DNA of 22,322 nucleotides from the NCBI GenBank assembly GCA_041659105.1, contig JBAZYX010000068.1:1-22322 (forward strand), given 5' to 3'. Both the position numbers and the translations under genes were made by a program. The stretch comes from CAIUKV01 sp041659105 (GTDB lineage Bacteria > Actinomycetota > Acidimicrobiia > IMCC26256 > PALSA-555). Positions 1 to 5,501 of the stretch are shown piece after piece; the first letter of the stretch is position 1, and every line of letters starts with the position of its first letter. The notes beneath the pieces are model-generated. The model saw only the letters and a program-made list of their open reading frames with translations, made no database searches and had not been told where the DNA came from.

Positions 1-1
1 G

Positions 2-814
2 CACCCGCTCGCGGCGACGGTGGGGGCCGAGGTGGTCGGTGCCGACCGCGACCGACTGCTGCACGACGACGACTTCCCGGCGTGGTGCCTCGCCGCGCTC
101 GCGGCGAACGGCGCGCTCGTCTTGCGCGACCTCCACGTCGACGACGCGACCCAAGTCGCGTTCAGCAAGCGGCTCGGGGAGGTCGAGACGTTCGGGCGGG
201 GCGAGTACCCGGAGATCTTCCGGATCACGCTCGACCCCGCGAAGAACCCGTCGGCCGACTACCTGCGCGGCACGTTCGACTGGCACATCGACGGCATGAC
301 CGAGGACATCCCGATCATGGCCACGGTGCTGAGCGCGCGCGCCGTTGCCGAATCGGGGGGCGAGACCGAGTTCGCCAGCACGTACGGCGCGTACGACGCG
401 CTCCCCGACGAGGAGAAGGCGCGCTTCGAGGCGTTGCGCGTGGTCCACAGCTTCGCGGCGGCGCAGCTGCTGGTGAACCCCGACCCGGCGCCGGAGGAGC
501 TCGCGCGCTGGCGCCGGCGCCCGCCGAAGGAGCACCCGCTCGTGTGGCGCCACCGCGACGGCCGCCGCTCGCTCGTGCTCGGCGCCACCACGGAGTCGGT
601 GGTGGGAATGAGCCCGGAGGAGGGCCGCGCGCTGCTCGACGACCTGCTGGCCCGGTCGACCGCGCCCGAGCGCGTGTACCGCCACGTCTGGGCGGTCGGC
701 GACCTCGTGATCTGGGACAACCGGGGGGTGCTGCACCGGGCGCTCCCGTACGCCCGATCGTCGGCCCGGGACATGCACCGCACCACGATCACGGGCGACG
801 AGCCCGTCCGCTAG
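2..814 (+). CDS. TauD/TfdA-family Fe(II)/2-oxoglutarate dioxygenase, 5' partial
   Basis: Non-heme iron, 2-oxoglutarate-dependent oxygenase of the TauD/TfdA family, a cytoplasmic enzyme that hydroxylates or cleaves small organic substrates. Numbering from the GTG at 20, the facial-triad motif HID is at residues 89-91 (within WHIDGMTED). The distal His lies in WDNRGVLHRALPY, and the 2-oxoglutarate-binding Arg is probably the one in DMHRTTI near the C-terminus. The frame stays open upstream of GTG 20 and reads HPLAATVGAEVVGAD, which resembles the usual TauD N-terminus (HPLG.xxGAEVxGxD). The true start is therefore probably outside the window and the gene is cut by its edge; GTG 20 as the start is the alternative. 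The substrate cannot be told from sequence. It is followed by an inverted repeat and then by an oxygenase gene with its own promoter, so it is probably a separate transcription unit. Confidence 0.88.
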   Translation, partial: HPLAATVGAEVVGADRDRLLHDDDFPAWCLAALAANGALVLRDLHVDDATQVAFSKRLGEVETFGRGEYPEIFRITLDPAKNPSADYLRGTFDWHIDGMTEDIPIMATVLSARAVAESGGETEFASTYGAYDALPDEEKARFEALRVVHSFAAAQLLVNPDPAPEELARWRRRPPKEHPLVWRHRDGRRSLVLGATTESVVGMSPEEGRALLDDLLARSTAPERVYRHVWAVGDLVIWDNRGVLHRALPYARSSARDMHRTTITGDEPVR

Positions 815-819
815 CCGCG

Positions 820-888
820 CCCCCTTTTGGCGTCACCAGTGCGCGCGAAACCACCAGATGTAGTGGTCCTCGGACGCCAAAACGGGGG
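820..888. repeat. Long inverted repeat, copy A (TTTTGGCGTC family)
   Basis: Outer arms TTTTGGCGTC (825-834) and GACGCCAAAA (873-882) pair perfectly over 10 bp. They are extended by CCCCC (820-824) against GGGGG (884-888), with one unpaired C at 883. Inside lies a second small stem, ACCAC (850-854) with GTGGT (863-867). The element begins six bases after the dioxygenase stop codon and may act as a terminator, although no T-tract follows. A related copy lies at 2633-2692. Confidence 0.75.
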
Positions 889-915
889 ACGGGGGACTTC
901 GGCCGTGCCGAGTGG

Positions 916-949
916 AAACGGTCTTCTCCATTTTGGAGATTGGTGATAT
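916..949 (+). promoter_or_regulatory. Promoter/operator region of the Rieske oxygenase gene
   Basis: Block AAACGG-N2-TTCTCC (916-929) recurs ahead of the P450 operon (2745-2758). In both places an AT-rich -10-like hexamer starts 20 bases after the start of TTCTCC (here TGATAT, 944-949). Here the block also runs into a perfect inverted repeat, TCTCCA-ttt-TGGAGA (925-939), a plausible operator that would cover a core promoter. The regulator is not identified. The promoter assignment is inferred from position, AT-richness and recurrence. Confidence 0.5.
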
Positions 950-988
950 CGTTCGCCGACGAGACCGTGAAGGAAGGAACCGAGGCAC

Positions 989-2272
989 ATGGCCGCCGCC
1001 CACTTCGCCAAGCCCCCCGAGGGCTCCTGGACCGAGCACTACGCCGGGCTCGGCACCGAGCCCGTGTCGTACGCCGACTCGATCTCTCCCGAGTTCTACG
1101 AGCTCGAGCGCGACGCCATCTTCTCGAAGACGTGGCTGAACGTCGGCCGCGTGGAGCAGCTGTCCAGGGTCGGCAGCTACTTCACCAAGGAGCTCGACGC
1201 CGCCCGCACGTCGATCGTGGTGGTCCGCTCCTCGGCCGACGAGATCACGGCCTTCCACAACATCTGCCGTCATCGCGGCAACAAGCTGGTGTGGATGGAC
1301 TACCCGGCCGAGGAGACGAGCGGCGTCTGCCGTCAGTTCGCCTGCAAGTACCACGGGTGGCGCTACGCGCTCGACGGTGAGCTCACCTTCGTGCAGCAGG
1401 AGTCGGAGTTCTTCGACCTCGACAAGTCCGACTACCCGCTCGCGTCGGTGCAGTGCGAGGTGTGGGAGGGGTTCATCTTCGTGAACCTCGACTCCGCGAA
1501 CACCACGTCGCTGAAGGACTACCTCGGCGAGACCGGCGCGAGCCTCGCGGGCTACCCGTTCGGCGAGCTGACGCAGGTGCACAAGTACCGGGCGGAGGTC
1601 GGGAGCAACTGGAAGCTCTTCATCGACGCCTTCATGGAGTTCTACCACGCACCCGTCCTGCACGCGCGCCAGGCCGTCGCCGATGAGTCGCAGAAGCTGC
1701 AGGGCTACGGCTACGAGGCGCTCGCCTACAAGATCGACGGTCCGCACGGTCAGGTGTCGTCGTGGGGCGGCATGTCGCCGCCGAAGGACCTCTCGATGGT
1801 GAAGCCGATCGAGCGCGTGCTGCGCAGCGGCCTGTTCGGCCCGTGGGACGGCCCCGACTGGCCGCAGCCGCCCGGGGTCAACCCGGCGGACCACAAGGCG
1901 TGGGGGATCGAGTCGTTCCTCTTCTTCCCCAACTTCATGCTGCTGATGTGGAAGCCGAACTGGGTGCTCACGTACCACTACTGGCCCACCTCGTACAACA
2001 CCCACGTCTTCGAGGGCACCTGCTACTTCGTGCCGCCGGAGAACGGCCGTGAGCGCCTCGCGCAGGAGCTCGCCGTGGTGACGTTCAAGGAGTACGCGCT
2101 GCAGGACGGCAACACGCTCGAGGCCACGCAGACGATGCTCGAGTCGCGTACGCCGGTGGACCGGTTCCCGCTGAACGACCAGGAGATCATGCTGCGGCAT
2201 CTCCACACGGTCACCCAGCGCTCCGTGCGGGAGTTCCAGGAGCAGGCGGCCGCGGTGCCGGGCCGGGCTTGA
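989..2272 (+). CDS. Rieske aromatic ring-hydroxylating oxygenase, alpha (catalytic) subunit
   Basis: Large subunit of a Rieske non-heme iron oxygenase, which uses electrons from a reductase (none is in this window) to hydroxylate or demethylate an aromatic or other hydrophobic substrate. The N-terminal Rieske domain has CRH (Cys93, His95) and CKYH (Cys119, His122) as [2Fe-2S] ligands. The gap between the two pairs is 23 residues, longer than the 15-17 typical of the family. The mononuclear iron site is visible in DAFMEFYHAPVLH (His220, His225); the carboxylate ligand should lie further C-terminal. At 427 residues it has full family length. ATG 989 is supported by AGGAAGG (971-977) 11 bases upstream. 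The next gene, a small ORF, starts 17 bases after the stop, so the two are probably cotranscribed. The substrate is unknown; the adjacent P450 and acyl-CoA genes suggest a steroid-, terpenoid- or aromatic-like compound, which is inference. Confidence 0.93.
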   Translation: MAAAHFAKPPEGSWTEHYAGLGTEPVSYADSISPEFYELERDAIFSKTWLNVGRVEQLSRVGSYFTKELDAARTSIVVVRSSADEITAFHNICRHRGNKLVWMDYPAEETSGVCRQFACKYHGWRYALDGELTFVQQESEFFDLDKSDYPLASVQCEVWEGFIFVNLDSANTTSLKDYLGETGASLAGYPFGELTQVHKYRAEVGSNWKLFIDAFMEFYHAPVLHARQAVADESQKLQGYGYEALAYKIDGPHGQVSSWGGMSPPKDLSMVKPIERVLRSGLFGPWDGPDWPQPPGVNPADHKAWGIESFLFFPNFMLLMWKPNWVLTYHYWPTSYNTHVFEGTCYFVPPENGRERLAQELAVVTFKEYALQDGNTLEATQTMLESRTPVDRFPLNDQEIMLRHLHTVTQRSVREFQEQAAAVPGRA

Positions 2273-2289
2273 TCGAGGAGTTGCAGAGC

Positions 2290-2622
2290 ATGTCGAACGT
2301 TGCATTGCCGGCCGAGTTCGCCGACCTCGAGCCCTACGCCGACTGGGTGCTGCCCACCGAGCGCGCGCGGTACAACAAGCGCATCGCCAGCTCGATGGAT
2401 GTGCTGCAGGCCTTCTACGACGCCGCGTTTCCCCGCCTCGAGGCCGCGTGCGAGTACTTCGACCAGTACCCGATGGACGAGCTGTCCGACGAGGGGATCA
2501 ACCTGCTCTGGCTGTGCTGCTCGCTGGTGACGGTCTCGTTCCCGGTCGAGGTGTGGCGCCAGCCCCGCGTCCCCGACAGCGGCGCGGCGACCTTCGACGC
2601 GGTCCTCGAACCCGTCATCTGA
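2290..2622 (+). CDS. Small hypothetical protein coupled to the Rieske oxygenase
   Basis: A 110-residue acidic protein with no domain that I recognise. It looks largely helical, with aromatic residues throughout (LEPYADWVLPTERARYNKR at the start, YFDQYPMDEL in the middle) and a short hydrophobic Cys-containing stretch, LLWLCCSLVTVSF. ATG 2290 is chosen because GAGGAG (2275-2280) sits nine bases upstream. An in-frame TTG at 2269 would overlap the Rieske stop codon but has no better ribosome site. The position directly after the oxygenase suggests a subunit, chaperone or electron-transfer accessory. It shows no obvious likeness to the classic beta subunit, which is longer (about 160-190 residues). 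It is followed immediately by inverted repeat copy B, so this two-gene unit probably ends here. Confidence 0.8.
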   Translation: MSNVALPAEFADLEPYADWVLPTERARYNKRIASSMDVLQAFYDAAFPRLEAACEYFDQYPMDELSDEGINLLWLCCSLVTVSFPVEVWRQPRVPDSGAATFDAVLEPVI

Positions 2623-2632
2623 GCTCCCAACT

Positions 2633-2692
2633 CCCCGTTTGGCGTCATCCGTGCCGCTGTCAGCGGGTCGCGTGACGCCAAGACGGACGGGG
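2633..2692. repeat. Long inverted repeat, copy B (TTTGGCGTCA family)
   Basis: Outer arms TTGGCGTCA (2639-2647) and TGACGCCAA (2673-2681) pair perfectly over 9 bp, flanked by CCCCG (2633-2637) on the left and GACGGACGGGG on the right. An inner stem is formed by CCGCT (2654-2658) and AGCGG (2662-2666) with a 3-base loop. The element starts 11 bases after a stop codon. It shares the outer-arm sequence with copy A (820-888), but its inner stem differs in sequence. Confidence 0.72.
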
Positions 2693-2743
2693 GGGCGGCG
2701 CCGCGTGCTTTGTGTCGCCCCGACGGCGACACACGTTGCACTG

Positions 2744-2778
2744 AAAACGGGATTCTCCTAGATTGCGAGCACAATAAT
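2744..2778 (+). promoter_or_regulatory. Promoter/operator region of the P450 operon
   Basis: AAACGG-N2-TTCTCC (2745-2758) matches 12 of 14 positions of the block before the Rieske gene. The AT-rich AATAAT (2773-2778), a -10-like box, starts 20 bases after the start of TTCTCC, the same distance as there. The segment is clearly AT-richer than the flanking coding DNA. The promoter call is inferred from recurrence and position; the palindrome seen at 925-939 is not preserved here. Confidence 0.5.
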
Positions 2779-2794
2779 CACGCGGAGGGGACCG

Positions 2795-2875
2795 ATGCAG
2801 GACGAGGTGCGGGGCGAGCTCGGCTTCACCTACGACGAGATCATCGAGCACACGGTCTCCGGAGCCGTCCTGTGA
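2795..2875 (+). CDS. 26-residue small ORF coupled to the P450 gene
   Basis: A 26-codon ORF starting at ATG 2795, with a good ribosome-binding site (CGGAGGGG, 2783-2790) four bases upstream. It ends at TGA 2873-2875, which overlaps the GTG start of the P450 (2872) in a GTGA junction. The predicted peptide begins MQDEVRGELGFTYDEIIEHT and ends in a short hydrophobic tail. All but one of its 26 codons end in G or C, a coding-like bias that contrasts with the AT-rich leader just upstream. I recognise no family. It could be a leader peptide that couples translation to the P450, a genuine microprotein, or a remnant of a longer gene. Confidence 0.6.
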   Translation: MQDEVRGELGFTYDEIIEHTVSGAVL

Positions 2876-4161
2876 GCACGCGCGAATCCATCGACTACGA
2901 CGCCCTCGACTTCTTCCTCGGCGACGCGCTCGTCGACGACCCGTACCCGTACTTCGCCTTCTTGCGCTCGGAGTGCCCGGTGCGACGCGAGCCGCACCAC
3001 GACGTGGTGATGGTCACCGGGTACGACGAAGCGGTCGCGGTGTACAACGACTCCGCGGCGTTCTCGTCGTGCAACGCGGTGACCGGCCCGTTCCCCGGCT
3101 TCCCGGTCGCGCTCGACGGCGACGACGTCTCCGAGCTGATCGAGCAGCACCGCGACGAGCTGCCCATGAGCGATCAGATCATCACGATGGATCCGCCCGT
3201 GCACACGGCGCACCGCGCGCTGCTCCTGCGGCTGATCACGCCGAAGCGGCTCAAGGAGAACGAGGACTTCATGTGGCGGCTCGCCGACCGCCAGATCGAC
3301 GAGTTCTTCGGCACGGGGGAGTGCGAGCTCATCTCGGAGTTCGCGACGCCGTTCGCGATGCTGGTCGTGGCCGACCTGCTCGGGGTCCCCGAATCCGACC
3401 ACGCGATGTTCCGCAGCGAGCTGGCGCGCCCGCACGGTGGCGGGGTCGGGGCCACGGACGGCGAGGCGATGGCCCACAACCCCCTGGAGTTCCTGTACCA
3501 GCAGTTCGCCCGATACGTGGAGGACCGGCGCGCCAACCCGCGCAGCGACGTGCTCACGGGGCTGGCGACCGCCACGTTCCCCGACGGCTCGCTGCCCGAG
3601 GTGATCGACGTCGTCCGCGTCGCGGTGAACCTGTTCGCGGCCGGGCAGGAGACCACGGTCCGCCTGTTCGGGACGGCGTTCCAGTACCTCGCCGAGCAGC
3701 CCGACCTCCAGCACCGGCTGCGCGCCGACCCCGGTCTGATCGGCAACTTCGTGGAGGAGGCGCTCCGCATCGAGAGCCCGGTGAAGGGCGACTTCCGGCT
3801 CGCCCGCGTCAGCACCACGGTCGGCGGCATCGACATCCCGGCCGGCACGACCGTGATGGTCGTCAACGGCGCGGCGAACCGCGACCCGAGTCGGTTCGCG
3901 AACCCCGACGTGTTCGACGTCAGTCGGGCCAACGCCCGCCAGCACATCTCGTTCGGCCACGGCGCGCACACCTGCCCGGGGGCGCCGCTCGCGCGCGCCG
4001 AGGGCAAGGTGGCCATCGCGCGGATGCTCGAGCGCATGCACGACATCTCGATCTCGGAGGCGCACCACGGTCCTCCCGACGCACGGCGCTACCGGTACCT
4101 GCCGACCTACATCCTGCGCGGGCTGGCCAACCTGCACCTCGAGTACACCCCGGCCGCATGA
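2872..4161 (+). CDS. Cytochrome P450
   Basis: Soluble bacterial heme monooxygenase of 429 residues. The I-helix oxygen-activation motif AGQETT is at 257-262, the K-helix ExxR is EALR (Glu296-Arg299), and the heme-thiolate loop FGHGAHTCPG has Cys368 as axial ligand. No membrane anchor is seen. GTG 2872 was preferred because the GTGA overlap with the upstream small ORF is a typical coupling signal and the residues that follow (MSTRESIDYDALDFFL) fit a P450 N-terminus. The open frame upstream of it is promoter and leader sequence. The stop overlaps the start of the hydrolase in ATGA, so the three ORFs form one operon. No ferredoxin or reductase partner is in the window. By neighbourhood it likely oxidises the same class of substrate as the Rieske enzyme; the actual substrate is unknown. 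Confidence 0.95.
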   Translation: MSTRESIDYDALDFFLGDALVDDPYPYFAFLRSECPVRREPHHDVVMVTGYDEAVAVYNDSAAFSSCNAVTGPFPGFPVALDGDDVSELIEQHRDELPMSDQIITMDPPVHTAHRALLLRLITPKRLKENEDFMWRLADRQIDEFFGTGECELISEFATPFAMLVVADLLGVPESDHAMFRSELARPHGGGVGATDGEAMAHNPLEFLYQQFARYVEDRRANPRSDVLTGLATATFPDGSLPEVIDVVRVAVNLFAAGQETTVRLFGTAFQYLAEQPDLQHRLRADPGLIGNFVEEALRIESPVKGDFRLARVSTTVGGIDIPAGTTVMVVNGAANRDPSRFANPDVFDVSRANARQHISFGHGAHTCPGAPLARAEGKVAIARMLERMHDISISEAHHGPPDARRYRYLPTYILRGLANLHLEYTPAA

Positions 4162-4733
4162 TGGCGACCTACGTCCTGGTGCACGGGGGTGGGCACGGTG
4201 GCTGGTGCTACCAGAAGGTCGCGCGACTCCTGCGCGCCGCGGGTCACGAGGCGTACACACCGACGCTCACCGGGCTCGGCGAGCGGTCGCACCTCCTCTC
4301 GCCCGCGATCGACCTCGACTCGCACATCACCGACGTCGTCGCGCTGCTCACCTTCGAGGACCTGCGCGACGTGATCCTCGTGGGCCACAGCTACGGCGGC
4401 ATGGTGATCACCGGCGTGGCCGACCGCGCGAGCGACCGGGTCGGCACCGTCGTCTCCCTCGACGCGGCCAACCCGGTGAACGGCCAGTCGCTCGTCGACG
4501 TCGCCGGTCCGGTCATCGAGATGACCCGTCCGCACGGGCAGGTGGTCGACGGGGTGGAGCTGGTGCTGCTGCCCGCGCCCGGCGCGGCGTCCACGCTCGC
4601 GACGCGCGACCCGAAGCTGACGGACCGGGCCCGGGCGGCCGGGATGCTCTGGGAGATCGACACCGGGCACGACCTCATGGTCACCGAGCCCGAGGCCGTG
4701 GCGAGCGCCCTGCTCGAGATCGCCGCCCGCTGA
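4158..4733 (+). CDS. Short alpha/beta-hydrolase (esterase-like)
   Basis: Alpha/beta-fold hydrolase in the bacterial group related to plant methylesterase/hydroxynitrile-lyase proteins. It shows the oxyanion-hole motif HGGGHGGWC (residues 9-17), the signature TPTLTGLGERSHL, the nucleophile elbow GHSYGG (Ser78) and the catalytic His in TGHDLMV (His171). ATG 4158 overlaps the P450 stop (ATGA); ATG 4161 would be equally possible. At 191 residues it is about 40 shorter than its relatives. The segment that usually carries the late catalytic Asp, between the cap and the His strand, looks deleted, so the third triad residue is uncertain (Asp102 in LDAANP is a weak candidate). It probably hydrolyses an ester or lactone made by the oxygenases, but it could be inactive or have altered function. 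Confidence 0.85.
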   Translation: MMATYVLVHGGGHGGWCYQKVARLLRAAGHEAYTPTLTGLGERSHLLSPAIDLDSHITDVVALLTFEDLRDVILVGHSYGGMVITGVADRASDRVGTVVSLDAANPVNGQSLVDVAGPVIEMTRPHGQVVDGVELVLLPAPGAASTLATRDPKLTDRARAAGMLWEIDTGHDLMVTEPEAVASALLEIAAR

Positions 4734-4765
4734 CGGCGGGATTGGACCGGGCCGGGGCCAGCGGC

Positions 4766-4801
4766 CAGCATTCGGTTCTGGTGAGCCAGAACGCGGTTCC
4801 G
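4766..4801 (+). promoter_or_regulatory. Tandem TetR operator pair at the regulator's own start
   Basis: Two 15-bp imperfect palindromes, CAGCAT-TCG-GTTCTG (4766-4780) and CAGAAC-GCG-GTTCCG (4787-4801), are 21 bp apart start to start. They flank the GTG start codon (4781) of the TetR gene. The facing half-sites also make a perfect palindrome, GTTCTGG-tgag-CCAGAAC (4775-4792). The same double site at the same 21-bp spacing lies before the acyl-CoA dehydrogenase gene. This implies autoregulation, by inference. Confidence 0.7.
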
Positions 4802-5443
4802 AGACCGCCCGACGACGTCGCGACGCGGGTCGCCCGCCGCACCTTCGACAAGCGCGGTCCGGACTACGCGGGGGAGGTGCGACGCCTGCTCGACGCCGGC
4901 CTCGAGGTGATGCGCGCCTGTGGAACCACGTCGCGCGCCCGGGTGGCCGACATCGTCGCCGCGGCGGGCCTCTCGAACGACGCCTTCTACCGGCACTTCC
5001 CGTCGAAGGACGCGCTCGTCGCCGCGATCCTCGAGGACGGCAACGAGCGCCTCGGGCTGTACGTCGCGCACCAGATGTCGAAGTCGTCGTCGCCCGAGGA
5101 CCAGGTCCGCCGGTGGGTGGAGGGCGTGATGGCCCAGGCCGACGAGGAGATCGCCGCCACCACGCTGGCGGTGCTCTGGAACGCGAGCGGCGGGCTCCCG
5201 GGGGCGTCGGTGTCGACCGCCGATCCCATCGCGGCGCCGCTCCACGAGCCGTTCGCCGCGCTCGGCAGCGTGGCGCCGGAGCTCGACGCCGCACTCGTCG
5301 CGCACGCGACCGTGGGTCGGCTCGCCGAGCACCTCTTCGCGGGGACCCGGCCCGACGTCGCCGAGATCGAGCACCTCGTGGCGTTCTGCCTCGCGGCCGC
5401 GCGGGCGCGAGTGGACGGGGTGGAGCCAGTCCGGCCAGAATAG
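4781..5443 (+). CDS. TetR/AcrR-family transcriptional regulator
   Basis: A 220-residue one-component repressor. The N-terminal TetR DNA-binding domain covers about residues 30-83; the helix-turn-helix reads RVADIVAAAGLSNDAFYRHF (54-73) followed by PSKDALVAAIL. The C-terminal helical domain should bind a ligand, unknown here; given the neighbours an acyl-CoA or pathway intermediate is likely. GTG 4781 is the only sensible start that leaves the HTH intact. It has no clear Shine-Dalgarno sequence and lies between two operator copies, so the message may be leaderless. Its stop codon lies inside the next operator pair (5436-5471), which controls the downstream acyl-CoA dehydrogenase operon. Local autoregulation plus control of the downstream operon is the simplest model. 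Confidence 0.93.
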   Translation: MSQNAVPRPPDDVATRVARRTFDKRGPDYAGEVRRLLDAGLEVMRACGTTSRARVADIVAAAGLSNDAFYRHFPSKDALVAAILEDGNERLGLYVAHQMSKSSSPEDQVRRWVEGVMAQADEEIAATTLAVLWNASGGLPGASVSTADPIAAPLHEPFAALGSVAPELDAALVAHATVGRLAEHLFAGTRPDVAEIEHLVAFCLAAARARVDGVEPVRPE

Positions 5444-5471
5444 AGTTCTTACAGGGCAGAATGCTGTTCTG
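5436..5471 (+). promoter_or_regulatory. Tandem TetR operator pair before the acyl-CoA dehydrogenase operon
   Basis: CAGAAT-AGA-GTTCTT (5436-5450) and CAGAAT-GCT-GTTCTG (5457-5471) are 15-bp palindromes 21 bp apart start to start, exactly as in the pair at 4766-4801. The first site includes the TAG stop of the TetR gene. The pair ends 30 bases before the ATG of the acyl-CoA dehydrogenase, a fitting place for a repressor to block transcription. Confidence 0.72.
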
Positions 5472-5501
5472 TCAGTCGTGCGAGCACCGAGGGGGACCGT
5501 C

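Noticed and set aside
2269..2289. TTG 2269 as start of the small Rieske-partner gene
   Set aside because: ATG 2290 has GAGGAG at good distance, while TTG has no suitable site and would place the ribosome signal inside the coding sequence.
5436..5471. KstR-type steroid operator
   Set aside because: The half-sites are similar, but the spacer is three bases rather than two and the flanking bases do not fit. The site pairs are better explained by the adjacent TetR.
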